Source of the DNA: DASPJL01 sp035628645
GTDB lineage: Bacteria > Bacteroidota > Bacteroidia > Cytophagales > Cyclobacteriaceae
NCBI GenBank assembly: GCA_035628645.1
Contig: DASPJL010000074.1
Location: 1 to 19,211 of the forward strand
Reading direction: 5' to 3'
Length of the DNA: 19,211 bases
Shown here: one piece after another, positions 1 to 8,051 of the stretch
How the letters are laid out: every line of letters starts with the position of its first letter
Position numbering within the stretch: position 1 is the stretch's first letter
The notes under the pieces: model-generated
The model's input: only the letters and a program-made list of their open reading frames with translations
Told to the model about the DNA's origin: nothing
Databases searched by the model: none
Program-made: the position numbers and the translations under genes

Positions 1-428
1 AACAATATTTATTCCATGAAGAATTCCTTTTTGGCTACGCTATAGCACAAATGGTGCCCGGACCTGTATTTGCCTTTTGCAGCTATATTGGTGTACTTTC
101 TATGCGTGATTATGGAATTGGTGGTCAGATATTGGGCGGCTTTCTTGCCAGTGCAGGTATTTTTCTTCCCGGTACTTTTTTGATTTTCTTTGTCATTCGT
201 TTCTGGCACCATCTTAAAAAATACAGGTTTGTAAAAGCATCACTTGAGGGAATAACCGCCACCAGCTCAGGATTAGTAATAGCAGCCGCCCTGTCCATGT
301 TTGAACCCATTGATCCTAACTTGCCGAACATGATCATTCTGCTGGTCACATTCACCCTTATGATGTCCCAGAAAGTGCCTCCTGCTTTTATTATTCTTGC
401 AGGCTTATTAGCAGGGCTGGTGTTTTAA
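1..428 (+). CDS. Chromate transporter (CHR family), C-terminal part, 5' end outside the window
   Basis: The reading frame is already open at base 3, and the residues before the first ATG (base 51), ending FLFGYAIAQMVPGP, are typical CHR-family sequence, so this is a truncated gene and not one that starts at base 51. What remains is about 141 residues holding one CHR half: a PGP motif followed by a Gly-rich hydrophobic segment, then three to four membrane segments, with the chain ending in a hydrophobic helix (AGLLAGLVF). CHR proteins are inner-membrane carriers; characterised members export chromate, but many are annotated only by similarity and the true substrate here cannot be read from sequence. 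It is followed by 258 bases without an intact gene and then thrA on the same strand. No terminator hairpin is evident after its stop. Confidence 0.85.
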   Translation, partial: QYLFHEEFLFGYAIAQMVPGPVFAFCSYIGVLSMRDYGIGGQILGGFLASAGIFLPGTFLIFFVIRFWHHLKKYRFVKASLEGITATSSGLVIAAALSMFEPIDPNLPNMIILLVTFTLMMSQKVPPAFIILAGLLAGLVF

Positions 429-473
429 TTTAGTGATTATCCTTCAGCAGGTATTGCTCTTCGGCCTTACTCT

Positions 474-503
474 TAAAATTAAATACATTTACGGATGGAA
501 TAA
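474..503 (+). repeat. Near copy of the thrA leader and start, closed by an immediate stop
   Basis: Bases 473-500 match bases 665-692 (the thrA leader and start codon) at 24 of 28 positions, and all four differences are transitions. The copy keeps the same geometry: TAAAATTAAATACA, seven bases, then ATG at 495. Here the ATG is followed by GAA TAA, giving a two-residue reading frame. It may be a duplication relic or a tiny upstream reading frame in the thrA leader. Confidence 0.6.
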
Positions 504-516
504 TCCCAAATCCTTC

Positions 517-524
517 TAAATTTG
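517..524 (+). promoter_or_regulatory. Possible -7 box (TAAATTTG) for thrA
   Basis: TAAATTTG fits the Bacteroidota TAnnTTTG -7 consensus, but no TTTG -33 element stands at the usual distance of about 19 bases. If used, it would give a leader of roughly 155 bases. It is the only consensus-matching box noticed between the chromate transporter and thrA. Confidence 0.25.
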
Positions 525-628
525 CCGCTTGTTAAAATTCAATGGAATTCTTATTCTTATTGGATTTGACCTAAAACAATGCCGGAATAAAACCATCGAC
601 AGTCAAAGCTTTAATGAGAATGGGATGG

Positions 629-650
629 TTTCCCGCAAATATTCGGGAAA
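629..650 (+). other. Stem-loop in the thrA leader
   Basis: TTTCCCG (629-635) and CGGGAAA (644-650) form a perfect 7-bp stem with an 8-base loop, 36 bases before the thrA ATG. No U-run follows, so it is not an intrinsic terminator. No Thr/Ile-rich leader peptide was found, so classical threonine attenuation is not supported. Confidence 0.4.
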
Positions 651-686
651 GGCAACAATTACGATTAAAATTAAACACATTCACGA

Positions 687-3143
687 ATGAAAGTTTTAAA
701 ATTCGGAGGCACTTCAGTAGGATCAGTTGAACGTATAAAAACTGTTTTAAATATAATCACCCAGGAAGTTCAAAAAGGTGAAGAAATGGCAGTAGTTTTC
801 TCAGCAATGGGCGGCGCCACCAATCAGCTTATTGAAATGAGCTTGCAGGCCTCACAAGGCAATGATCAATACAAAGAAATGCTCAAGAAACTTCATGAAC
901 GACATTATGAAGTTATTAATGCTTTGGTTTCCGTGAAGGTTCAAAGTAAAATATTTGCCAACCTGAAAATATTATTTAATGAGCTTGACGATATCCTTCA
1001 TGGGGTTTTTCTAATAAAAGAAATTTCACAAAGAACCCAGGACCTGATTATGAGTTTCGGGGAAAGACTTTCAAGCTACATCATTTTTGAATGTCTTAAA
1101 GGGAAAGGCGTTGAAGTGGAGTTCGTGGATTCAAGGGAAGTGATCAAAACAGATGATAATTTTGGAAATGCAAGGGTAAACTTTGAAATAACCAATAAAA
1201 ATCTGAAGGCTTATTTTAATGATCATAAAAAGCTTCAAATAGTTACCGGCTTTATTGCTTCTACCGAAAAGAATGAGACTACAACCCTGGGCCGTGGGGG
1301 ATCAGACTATACTGCTTCTATCATTGCAGCAGCAGTCAATGCTACTGATATTGAAATCTGGACAGATGTAGATGGTATTATGACCGCAGATCCGCGAAGT
1401 GTAAAAAAGGCTTTTACCCTTCCGGTGGTTACTTATGTGGAGGCAATGGAAATGTCGCATTTCGGCGCCAAAGTAATTTACCCGCCTTCTCTTCAGCCTG
1501 CATTTAATAAGAAGATTCCTCTTAAAATTAAGAATACTTTTAATCCTGAATTTGAAGGAACCCTGGTTACAGAAAAGGGGAAAAAGAATGGTTTTTTAAT
1601 TAAAGGCATTTCCTCGATAAATAACGTAGCCTTATTAAACCTTCAAGGCGGAGGAATGGTGGGTGTAACCGGCATTTCTGCCAGGTTATTTAATGCGCTT
1701 GCGAACAACAACATCAACATCATCTTAATTACTCAGGCCTCTTCAGAGCATTCGATCTGCTTTGCCGTGGATCCGAAAGATGCGGTAAAAGCCGGGTTAG
1801 TAATAGAAAAGGAATTTGCATTTGAGATTTCCACAAAAAAAATAGAGAAGGCGATTATAGAAACCGACCTTTCCATTATTGCCATCATTGGCGAAAACAT
1901 GAAACACACTCCCGGTATATCAGGGAAACTGTTTAATGCTTTGGGCAAAAATGGCATTAATGTAGTTGCCATTGCACAAGGATCATCCGAATACAATGTT
2001 TCTGTAGTTATTGGGAAAAATGATCTTTCCAAAGCACTGAATGCACTCCATGATTCCTTCTTTCTTTCCAATACAAAAACACTGAATGTGTACATTATAG
2101 GCGTAGGTCTGATCGGAAGCACCCTGATAAATCAGTTGGAAAAACAAGCCGAATTTCTGGCTTCACAGCGCTCTTTAAACATCAATATCGTAGGACTGGG
2201 AAATACGCGCAAAATGCTCTTTAAGGAAGATGGGATAGACAAAAAGAACTGGAAATCCCTTATGGAATCTGAAGGAGTATTTTATAGCATGAAGGACTAC
2301 ACAGACAAAATGTTTGAGTTAAATCTTCCAAACAGTGTATTTGTGGACAATACTGCAAGTAAGGAAATTGTAAACCACTACAAAGCCATCCTGGAGTCTA
2401 GTATTTCTATTGTTACTCCCAATAAACATGCGAACTCAGGAAGCTTTTCTCAATATAATATCTTAAAAAATACTGCCAAAAACCATGGGGTAAGTCTTTT
2501 ATACGAAACTAATGTAGGGGCGGGACTTCCGGTATTAAGTACTTTACAGGACTTAATTATAAGCGGAGATCAAATTCTAAAGATCGAAGCCATTCTATCC
2601 GGTACTTTATCCTTTATTTTTAACAATTTTAAAGACGGAGCTAAATTCAGTGAGGTAGTAAAAATTGCAAAAGAAAAAGGATATACCGAGCCCGATCCGA
2701 GAGATGACCTAAACGGCATGGATGTGGCCAGAAAAATATTAATCCTGGCACGGGATTCAGGCTTTAATATGGAACCTGAAGATGTAAAAGTGGAGAATAT
2801 TCTTCCCTTGAATTGTCAGAAAGCCAAGTCTGTCCCGGAGTTTTTTGAGGAGCTTGAAAAGGAAAACGAATACTTTGAAAAAAAGAGAAAAGATGCAGAG
2901 GCAAAAGGCCAAGTATTACGATTTATTGCCACATTAGAGAACGGAAAAGCTTTCGTAAGCTTAAAAGCAGTGGACGGCAATCATCCATTCTACTCATTAT
3001 CGGGAAGCGATAACGTGATTTCTTTTACGACTGAAAGATACAAGGACAGGCCATTGGTAGTTAAAGGACCGGGAGCAGGAGCAGAAGTAACGGCAGCAGG
3101 CGTTTTCGCTGATATTATCAGCGTAAGTACTTATTTGTCTTAG
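687..3143 (+). CDS. thrA: Bifunctional aspartokinase / homoserine dehydrogenase
   Basis: This fused enzyme catalyses the first and third steps from aspartate to homoserine, the shared precursor of threonine and methionine; it acts in the cytoplasm. The kinase domain spans about residues 1-290: KFGGTSVGS (5-13), FGERL (124-128), LGRGGSD (201-207) and WTDVDG (225-230). Two ACT-type regulatory domains follow at about 307-385 and 395-455, expected to bind threonine. The dehydrogenase begins near 466 with a Rossmann glycine motif GVGLIG (472-477), then SGTLSFI (about 638-644) and the catalytic-region signature GYTEPDPRDDLNG (665-677). At 818 residues it matches the full-length family (E. coli ThrA is about 820). 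The ATG is preceded by the leader TAAAATTAAACACA. thrB and thrC, which commonly follow thrA in Bacteroidota, are absent; downstream genes are convergent. Confidence 0.97.
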   Translation: MKVLKFGGTSVGSVERIKTVLNIITQEVQKGEEMAVVFSAMGGATNQLIEMSLQASQGNDQYKEMLKKLHERHYEVINALVSVKVQSKIFANLKILFNELDDILHGVFLIKEISQRTQDLIMSFGERLSSYIIFECLKGKGVEVEFVDSREVIKTDDNFGNARVNFEITNKNLKAYFNDHKKLQIVTGFIASTEKNETTTLGRGGSDYTASIIAAAVNATDIEIWTDVDGIMTADPRSVKKAFTLPVVTYVEAMEMSHFGAKVIYPPSLQPAFNKKIPLKIKNTFNPEFEGTLVTEKGKKNGFLIKGISSINNVALLNLQGGGMVGVTGISARLFNALANNNINIILITQASSEHSICFAVDPKDAVKAGLVIEKEFAFEISTKKIEKAIIETDLSIIAIIGENMKHTPGISGKLFNALGKNGINVVAIAQGSSEYNVSVVIGKNDLSKALNALHDSFFLSNTKTLNVYIIGVGLIGSTLINQLEKQAEFLASQRSLNINIVGLGNTRKMLFKEDGIDKKNWKSLMESEGVFYSMKDYTDKMFELNLPNSVFVDNTASKEIVNHYKAILESSISIVTPNKHANSGSFSQYNILKNTAKNHGVSLLYETNVGAGLPVLSTLQDLIISGDQILKIEAILSGTLSFIFNNFKDGAKFSEVVKIAKEKGYTEPDPRDDLNGMDVARKILILARDSGFNMEPEDVKVENILPLNCQKAKSVPEFFEELEKENEYFEKKRKDAEAKGQVLRFIATLENGKAFVSLKAVDGNHPFYSLSGSDNVISFTTERYKDRPLVVKGPGAGAEVTAAGVFADIISVSTYLS

Positions 3144-3164
3144 ATCTTCTTATTGTCGGAATCG

Positions 3165-3200
3165 CGGATTTAATGGATTGCACGGATTCCATGGATTTCA
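3165..3200. repeat. 9-bp tandem array, unit YGGATTnnn, four copies
   Basis: CGGATT or TGGATT recurs at 3165, 3174, 3183 and 3192, an exact 9-bp step, with variable trinucleotides between (TAA, GCA, CCA, TCA). It begins 21 bases after the thrA stop codon. From memory, similar GGATT-rich runs occur between genes in other Bacteroidota; this was not checked. Confidence 0.65.
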
Positions 3201-3254
3201 AAATAGCTTACTTTGGAAGGTCGAGAAATTTTTGGTTCAGATCAATGAAAATTG

Positions 3255-3413
3255 TCAGTGATAATCATTTAACTGATTTGCTGCCCTGCCGTTTCCATCA
3301 TTGAATGGGTGAATATTCACAAAAACCAGATGAATAAATGAAGCATCTGCAGCTAAATAGCCAAAAAAATTAATGATGGTCATCTGTAAATAATAAAAGT
3401 GATACTTTGTGGC
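3255..3413 (-). pseudogene. Remnant of a Fic-domain protein with intact Fic motif
   Basis: This fills part of the 337-base space between thrA and moaD. Read on the minus strand, a 52-codon open stretch contains VNIHPFNDGNGRAANQL, a perfect match to the Fic catalytic motif HxFx(D/E)GN(G/K)R, preceded by a plausible helix (GYLAADASFIHLVF). Fic enzymes transfer AMP or related groups from nucleotides to proteins; the motif His is the catalytic base and the loop binds the phosphates. Just after GRAA, where the family normally continues with RLLEKWF-like residues, the sequence loses resemblance and stops within eight residues. Upstream there is an in-frame TAA at 3414-3416 and no N-terminal helices. 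The first ATG (3383) would give only 42 residues. I read it as a decayed gene, not a working microprotein. Confidence 0.75.
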
Positions 3414-3480
3414 TTAAGTTAACGGGTGAAATACAATAAAATTATCGGCTGCTAAAGCCCCAGATTCTGTTATACCAATA

Positions 3481-3717
3481 TTAACCTCCGCTCGAAGGAG
3501 GAATAATATAAATATGTTCATCTTCTTTTAATTCGTAATCGGCCGGAACAAATTCTTCATTCACTGCGAATCTGCATGAATTTAATACTATTGCAGCCGA
3601 ACCATTTACCTTTATCAGTTCATTTCTAAGTGCTGCAATAGAGGTAACTTGAGCGTTTTCTATTTCAAAAACCTCATCGAAATAATCCTTTAATATGGCA
3701 AAAACATGAATTTTCAA
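3481..3717 (-). CDS. moaD: Molybdopterin synthase small subunit MoaD
   Basis: MoaD is the ubiquitin-like sulfur carrier of molybdopterin synthase; its C-terminal Gly-Gly is adenylated by MoeB, thiocarboxylated, and donates sulfur to precursor Z together with MoaE. The 78-residue chain has the expected size, a beta-grasp pattern (KIHVFAILKDYF at the start) and ends in PPSSGG. No ATG lies in frame upstream of the first beta strand before a TAG stop six codons earlier; the only usual start is TTG at 3717, which I accept, making this a non-ATG start. It lies 57 bases after moaA on the same strand, so co-transcription is likely. moaE, moaC and moeB are not in the window. A decayed Fic fragment follows it. 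Confidence 0.85.
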   Translation of the reverse strand: MKIHVFAILKDYFDEVFEIENAQVTSIAALRNELIKVNGSAAIVLNSCRFAVNEEFVPADYELKEDEHIYIIPPSSGG

Positions 3718-3774
3718 AGTATTAATTTTTTTCTAGCGAGTCAAATGACTATTCCTTAAATAATTACCGCATCA

Positions 3775-4749
3775 CTACCCTCCAATGTCCAACATAGAAA
3801 TCCCACTTCCCTTAAATCTTACTTTTTGTTTATGCCCCAAGGCTTCAGTGAGTTTTTCAACAAGGCCTTCTTCGCTGTTTAAATTTTTTATTGAAATGGC
3901 TTTATCTTCGCTTAAGCACCCGTAAATATTTCCAAAACTGTCTAACCTTAACCGATTACAATCAGCGCAAAAAGGAGTAGATTCATTGGCTACTATTCCG
4001 AAAATATTTCCGCCTTCTGTAGTCCAGTAATTGGCGGTTGAGGATTTTTCTCTTTCTAATCTCTCAAAATTATACTTACGCTTTATTTGATTTAAAACTT
4101 CTTCCTGGGAATAAAAATGTTCCTCAAAAGAGCCTTTTTGAAGATGGCCCATTTTCATTAGTTCCAGAAAACGAATGGTTATGCCTCTTTCAAAACAGAA
4201 ATCCAATAATGGAAGAATTTGATTATCGTTAAGGCCTTTCATCACCACACAATTAAGCTTTACCTCTATTCCGGAGTTGATGGCTTCATCTATTCCTTCA
4301 ATTACCTTTGTTACATTCTTTCTCCTGCTGATCCTGAAAAACTCATCCTGATGAATGGCATCCAGGGAAATATTTATATGGGATAGGCCGGCTTCTGCAA
4401 GTTCCTTTGCCTTATTTTTAAGTAAAAACGCATTTGAGGTCATTTTGATAAAGGGAATGCCAATTGCCTTTAGCCCTTTGATCAGAGGAATTAATTCCCT
4501 GTAAAGTGTAGGTTCTCCACCGGTAAGTCGAATGACTTCAAGATTTAATAATGAATGAAGGGAATTCACCATCAACAGAATTTCATGGTGACCCAAAACC
4601 TTCGTCAATTCTTTCTCAACTGCAGTCTCTGACACTTCCTCTGTTCCACTTACGCAATATACACAGCCTAGATTACAGGTATTGGTCAAACTCACCCTAA
4701 GAGTTTTGAACATTCGGCCATAAGCATCGGTGATGGGGGGATATTTCAT
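3775..4749 (-). CDS. moaA: GTP 3',8-cyclase MoaA
   Basis: MoaA is the radical-SAM enzyme that, with MoaC, turns GTP into the first pterin intermediate of molybdenum cofactor synthesis. With the start at ATG 4749 the protein has 324 residues: YGR near 10-12, the radical-SAM CxxxCxxC cluster at C25, C29 and C32, a TGGEPTLYREL SAM-binding segment, and the second iron-sulfur site CxxC plus Cys (C261, C264, C278) carrying NRLRLD. The chain ends in Gly-Gly, as MoaA proteins do. The open frame runs 11 codons further up to a TTG at 4782, but those residues (LVKKQRKELR) are not family-like and the ATG gives the usual N-terminus. moaD follows. No consensus promoter is obvious; TACTTTAG about 75 bases upstream on the minus strand misses TAnnTTTG by one base. 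Confidence 0.95.
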   Translation of the reverse strand: MKYPPITDAYGRMFKTLRVSLTNTCNLGCVYCVSGTEEVSETAVEKELTKVLGHHEILLMVNSLHSLLNLEVIRLTGGEPTLYRELIPLIKGLKAIGIPFIKMTSNAFLLKNKAKELAEAGLSHINISLDAIHQDEFFRISRRKNVTKVIEGIDEAINSGIEVKLNCVVMKGLNDNQILPLLDFCFERGITIRFLELMKMGHLQKGSFEEHFYSQEEVLNQIKRKYNFERLEREKSSTANYWTTEGGNIFGIVANESTPFCADCNRLRLDSFGNIYGCLSEDKAISIKNLNSEEGLVEKLTEALGHKQKVRFKGSGISMLDIGG

Positions 4750-4836
4750 CCTTAATTCTTTTCTCTGCTTTTTGACTAACAATCAAAAACGAGTTTTAAT
4801 TATTTATTTTAAGATTTTTCCTAACCTAAAGTATAA

Positions 4837-4872
4837 GGATAAATAACATGGGTAGACCAAAGCCTACCCATG
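4837..4872 (-). terminator. Probable terminator of the sucA-odhB-lpd operon
   Basis: CATGGGTAG (4847-4855) and CTACCCATG (4864-4872) form a perfect 9-bp stem with an 8-base loop, 44 bases past the lpd stop. Read on the minus strand, the stem is followed by TTATTTATCC, only moderately U-rich, so termination is likely but not certain. Confidence 0.6.
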
Positions 4873-4915
4873 AAGTTAATATTTTGTTGCTAAGAAAAAA
4901 AGCTCACTACATATT

Positions 4916-6316
4916 TTACATATGCAAAGGTCTGTTCTCGGTGGCTGCCAAGCAAGCTTCCTTCATGGCTTCCGTATAGGTTGGATGGGCATGAGACATT
5001 CGAGCTACATCTTCCGCGGATGCCCGGAACTCCATCGCTACTACCGCTTCTGCAATCATATCGGCAGCTCTTGCACCAATAATATGAACGCCAAGTATTT
5101 CATCTGTATTTTTATCTGCCAAAACTTTGACCAATCCCTCCAAATCCATACTGGCCCTAGCCCGGCCCAACGCTTTGAAAGGGAAGGATCCTGATTTATA
5201 AGCTCTGCCGGCTTCTTTCAGTTGTTCTTCAGTAAAGCCAACACCAGCAACTTCCGGCCAGGTATACACTACTCCGGGAATTAAATTATAGTTAATGTGC
5301 GGCTTTTGTCCTGCAAGACTTTCTGCTACAAATACGCCTTCTTCCTCTGCTTTATGAGCCAACATCGGCCCTTTAATTACGTCGCCTATTGCATAAATTC
5401 CAGGGACTGCTGTTTCCAGGTGGTCATTTACTTCGATCTTTCCTCGCTGGTCGGCCTTCAAACCTGCATTTTCCAAGGAAAGACCCTCTGTATATGGAAC
5501 CCTTCCAACTGCTACCAAACAATAATCGCCTTTAATTTCAAGTTTTTCCCCTGCTTTGGATTCAGCCGTTACGGTAACCTCATTTCCTTTTACGGTTGCT
5601 CCTGTCACTTTATGACTGAAATGAAAATCAAAACCAAGCTTTTTTAGCACTTTCTGAAGTTCTTTTCCCAGCGTCCTATCCATAGACGGAATCAATCCAT
5701 CCAGAAATTCTATAACAGTAATTTTTGTGCCTAGTCTGGCATATACTGAACCCAGCTCCATTCCAATAATTCCTCCTCCTATTACAATCATGTGTTTTGG
5801 AATTTCCTTAAGTTCCAAAGCTTCTGTTGAAGTAATTACTCTTTTTTTATCAATCGTTACATTAGGAATTTTTGTAGGCTTTGAACCTGTGGCAATAATA
5901 GTTTTACTGGTTTTTATCTCTTGAGTTTTTCCATCCGAACCTGTTACCTTGATCGTATTTTTGTCAACAAAACTGCCCAAGCCATTATACACATCAATTT
6001 TGTTTTTCTTCATTAAATAATTGATCCCATCTGTGTTTTGCTTTACCACATCCGCCTTTCTTTTGATCATTTGCTCCAGATTAGCTTTCAGTCCTTTTAT
6101 TTCCACTCCATGGGTTTCAAAAGTATGCGCTGCATTGTGATAATGTTCACTGGAATCTAACAAAGCCTTTGAAGGGATACAACCTACATTCAGGCATGTT
6201 CCTCCCAAGGTCGAATACTTCTCAATAATTGCGGTTTTAAATCCAAGTTGGGCACATCTGATTGCTGCCACATATCCCCCAGGTCCTGATCCTATTACCG
6301 TTACATCGTATTGCAT
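4916..6316 (-). CDS. lpd: Dihydrolipoyl dehydrogenase (E3)
   Basis: E3 is the FAD flavoprotein that re-oxidises dihydrolipoamide on the E2 subunit and reduces NAD+. The 466-residue chain shows the FAD-binding GSGPGG motif (9-14), the redox disulfide CLNVGC (C41 and C46), a second NAD-binding glycine motif (VIGGGIIGMELG), the FAD motif YAIGDV, and near the C-terminus the active-site His-Glu pair in HAHPTYTE (H444 and E449) contributed to the partner subunit of the dimer. It is the third gene after sucA and odhB, which marks it as the E3 of the 2-oxoglutarate complex, although E3 may be shared with pyruvate dehydrogenase. A 150-base gap separates it from odhB, with no consensus promoter. The leader is TAAAATTAAATACA placed directly before ATG. 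Confidence 0.97.
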   Translation of the reverse strand: MQYDVTVIGSGPGGYVAAIRCAQLGFKTAIIEKYSTLGGTCLNVGCIPSKALLDSSEHYHNAAHTFETHGVEIKGLKANLEQMIKRKADVVKQNTDGINYLMKKNKIDVYNGLGSFVDKNTIKVTGSDGKTQEIKTSKTIIATGSKPTKIPNVTIDKKRVITSTEALELKEIPKHMIVIGGGIIGMELGSVYARLGTKITVIEFLDGLIPSMDRTLGKELQKVLKKLGFDFHFSHKVTGATVKGNEVTVTAESKAGEKLEIKGDYCLVAVGRVPYTEGLSLENAGLKADQRGKIEVNDHLETAVPGIYAIGDVIKGPMLAHKAEEEGVFVAESLAGQKPHINYNLIPGVVYTWPEVAGVGFTEEQLKEAGRAYKSGSFPFKALGRARASMDLEGLVKVLADKNTDEILGVHIIGARAADMIAEAVVAMEFRASAEDVARMSHAHPTYTEAMKEACLAATENRPLHM

Positions 6317-6426
6317 TGTATTTAATTTTAGTATTTTCTGTTTTTGTTTTATCTAGACACTTAGCGCTCAATCCCCTAATTTCTATATTTAAAGTTCCTT
6401 GTTCAATACCGAAATTCAATTTTTAC

Positions 6427-6466
6427 CAACTCACGCATTCTATCATTCACGCATTCACTTATCTTA
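6427..6466 (-). repeat. 8-bp tandem array (GTGAATGm) abutting the odhB stop
   Basis: On the minus strand, immediately after the odhB TAG, five 8-base units follow: TAAGATAA, GTGAATGC, GTGAATGA, TAGAATGC and GTGAGTTG. The CATTC core on the plus strand recurs at 6436, 6444 and 6452. The gap towards lpd also holds a looser AT-rich run (about 6390-6420) with GTTCAATA and ATTCAAT motifs, which was not resolved into units. Confidence 0.65.
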
Positions 6467-8008
6467 CTACACTCCCAAAAGCAATCTGGAAGGATCTTCC
6501 AATAATTGTTTTACTCTAACAAGGAAACTCACGGCTTCTCTTCCGTCAATTATTCTATGATCATAAGACATAGCCAAATACATAATAGGTCTTACGGTTA
6601 CCTGTCCATCAATCACTACCGGTCTTTCTACAATATTATGCATTCCGAGTATGGCAGATTGAGGAGGGTTTAAGATCGGAGTGGAAAGCATAGAACCGAA
6701 AATACCGCCATTGGTAATGGAAAAAGTTCCACCCGTCATTTCCTCAATCGTTAGTTTGCTTTCTTTGGCTTTTGTAGCAAGATTTACGATTGCTTTCTCT
6801 ATCTGATCAAATGATAATTTTTCAGCATTTCTGATTACCGGAACGACAAGTCCTTTGGGAGCAGAAACCGCAACAGAAATATCAATAAAATCATTGTAAA
6901 TAATTTCATCTCCATCAATAAAGGCATTCACTGCGGGGAATTCCAGAAGGGCCGTACAGGCTGCTTTGGTAAAGAAGGACATAAAGCCGAGACCCACACT
7001 GTACTTCTCCTTAAATTTATCTTTGTACTTGCTTCTTAAATCCATTACCGGCTTCATATCTACTTCATTAAAAGTAGTAAGCATGGCCGTTTCATTTTTA
7101 GCAGCAACCAATCTTCTGGCGATTGTCTTCCTGAGACTGGTCATTTTTTGTCTTCGGGAACCTCTTTCTCCGACAGGAGCAGAAGGAGCATTCTCAGCCG
7201 GAGAACTTGCAGGTTTAGTCGCTGGAGCTGCTTGTTTTACTGAGGCATTTTGTGCATCTTCTTTTGTTATTCTTCCATCAACTCCAGTCCCTTTTAATTC
7301 CTGGGCGCTTACTCCTTTTTCACTTAATATTTTAGCAGCTGCAGGAGAGGCATGTCCTGACGCATATGTTTCTTTAGATTCCCCTGAAGGCTTGGTTGTT
7401 ACGGCGCTACTTTTTTGAGCTGCACCTGAGGAAGCAGCATCAGCCTGGGATACTTCTCCACTTACGGCTATTTTACAAATCAAAGCACCGATTTCTATGG
7501 TATCTCCTTCTTTGGCAATAATTTCAAGCGTACCGGAAGCATCAGCAGGCAGTTCAAAAGTTGCCTTATCAGATTCAATTTCACATAAAATTTCGTCTTT
7601 GTTCACAAAGTCCCCTGATTTTCTATTCCAGGCTCCAATGGTTACTTCTGAAATGGATTCTCCTACGGACGGAACCCTCATTTCAATTACTTTTCCTGAT
7701 GCTGCGGTCGATACCATTTTTGATTCAGGTTGTGTGGTAGTTGTTGTTTCTTTAGGTTTTTGATTATTTGAAGATGCGGCTCCTTCCTGTATGCTCCCGA
7801 TCACCTCGCCAATAGAAGCTGTATCTCCTTCCTTCATTGCTGTTGAAAGCTTACCTGCCACAGGCGCTGTAAATTCAAAAGTGGCTTTATCCGACTCAAG
7901 TTCACAGATTACTTCATCCAGATTGACTTGGTCTCCATCTTTTTTTAACCACCGGGCAATGGTCACTTCTGATATTGATTCGCCGACAGTTGGCACCTTA
8001 AGTTCCAT
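6467..8008 (-). CDS. odhB: Dihydrolipoyllysine-residue succinyltransferase (E2 of 2-oxoglutarate dehydrogenase) with two lipoyl domains
   Basis: E2 is the core of the complex: its lipoyl arms take the succinyl group from E1 and pass it to CoA. The 513 residues contain two tandem lipoyl domains, with lipoylated lysines K41 (ESDKATFEF) and K148 (ESDKATFEL), 107 residues apart and joined by a Thr-rich linker. A second Ala/Ser/Pro-rich linker leads to the peripheral subunit-binding domain (ASPAAAKILSEKGV through GRITKED), and then the catalytic acyltransferase domain ending with HRIIDGREAV, which holds the HxxxDG catalytic motif. E. coli SucB has a single lipoyl domain, so this is the two-arm form. 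It starts 43 bases after sucA; the two are clearly one operon. Substrate assignment (succinyl, not acetyl) rests on the sucA partner. Confidence 0.95.
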   Translation of the reverse strand: MELKVPTVGESISEVTIARWLKKDGDQVNLDEVICELESDKATFEFTAPVAGKLSTAMKEGDTASIGEVIGSIQEGAASSNNQKPKETTTTTQPESKMVSTAASGKVIEMRVPSVGESISEVTIGAWNRKSGDFVNKDEILCEIESDKATFELPADASGTLEIIAKEGDTIEIGALICKIAVSGEVSQADAASSGAAQKSSAVTTKPSGESKETYASGHASPAAAKILSEKGVSAQELKGTGVDGRITKEDAQNASVKQAAPATKPASSPAENAPSAPVGERGSRRQKMTSLRKTIARRLVAAKNETAMLTTFNEVDMKPVMDLRSKYKDKFKEKYSVGLGFMSFFTKAACTALLEFPAVNAFIDGDEIIYNDFIDISVAVSAPKGLVVPVIRNAEKLSFDQIEKAIVNLATKAKESKLTIEEMTGGTFSITNGGIFGSMLSTPILNPPQSAILGMHNIVERPVVIDGQVTVRPIMYLAMSYDHRIIDGREAVSFLVRVKQLLEDPSRLLLGV

Positions 8009-8051
8009 AAGTTTTTGTTTTTATTATTAAAAAAATTACTATCAATATATC

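Noticed and set aside
429..686. Threonine attenuator with leader peptide
   Set aside because: No Thr/Ile-rich short frame and no terminator with U-run; only a simple 7-bp hairpin.
3414..3480. Second Fic fragment (GALAADNFIVFHPL) next to the first
   Set aside because: It shares LAAD and a following HP with the Fic relic, but alignment needs gaps and the catalytic loop is missing; it could be chance.
4750..4782. Longer moaA start at TTG 4782
   Set aside because: The extra 11 residues are not MoaA-like, and an ATG stands at the normal position.
4750..4846. Molybdenum cofactor riboswitch upstream of moaA
   Set aside because: The leader is short and AT-rich, with no extended conserved stems.
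6237..6419. Small minus-strand frame between odhB and lpd
   Set aside because: It overlaps the lpd start in another frame, and the rest is repeat-like intergenic sequence.
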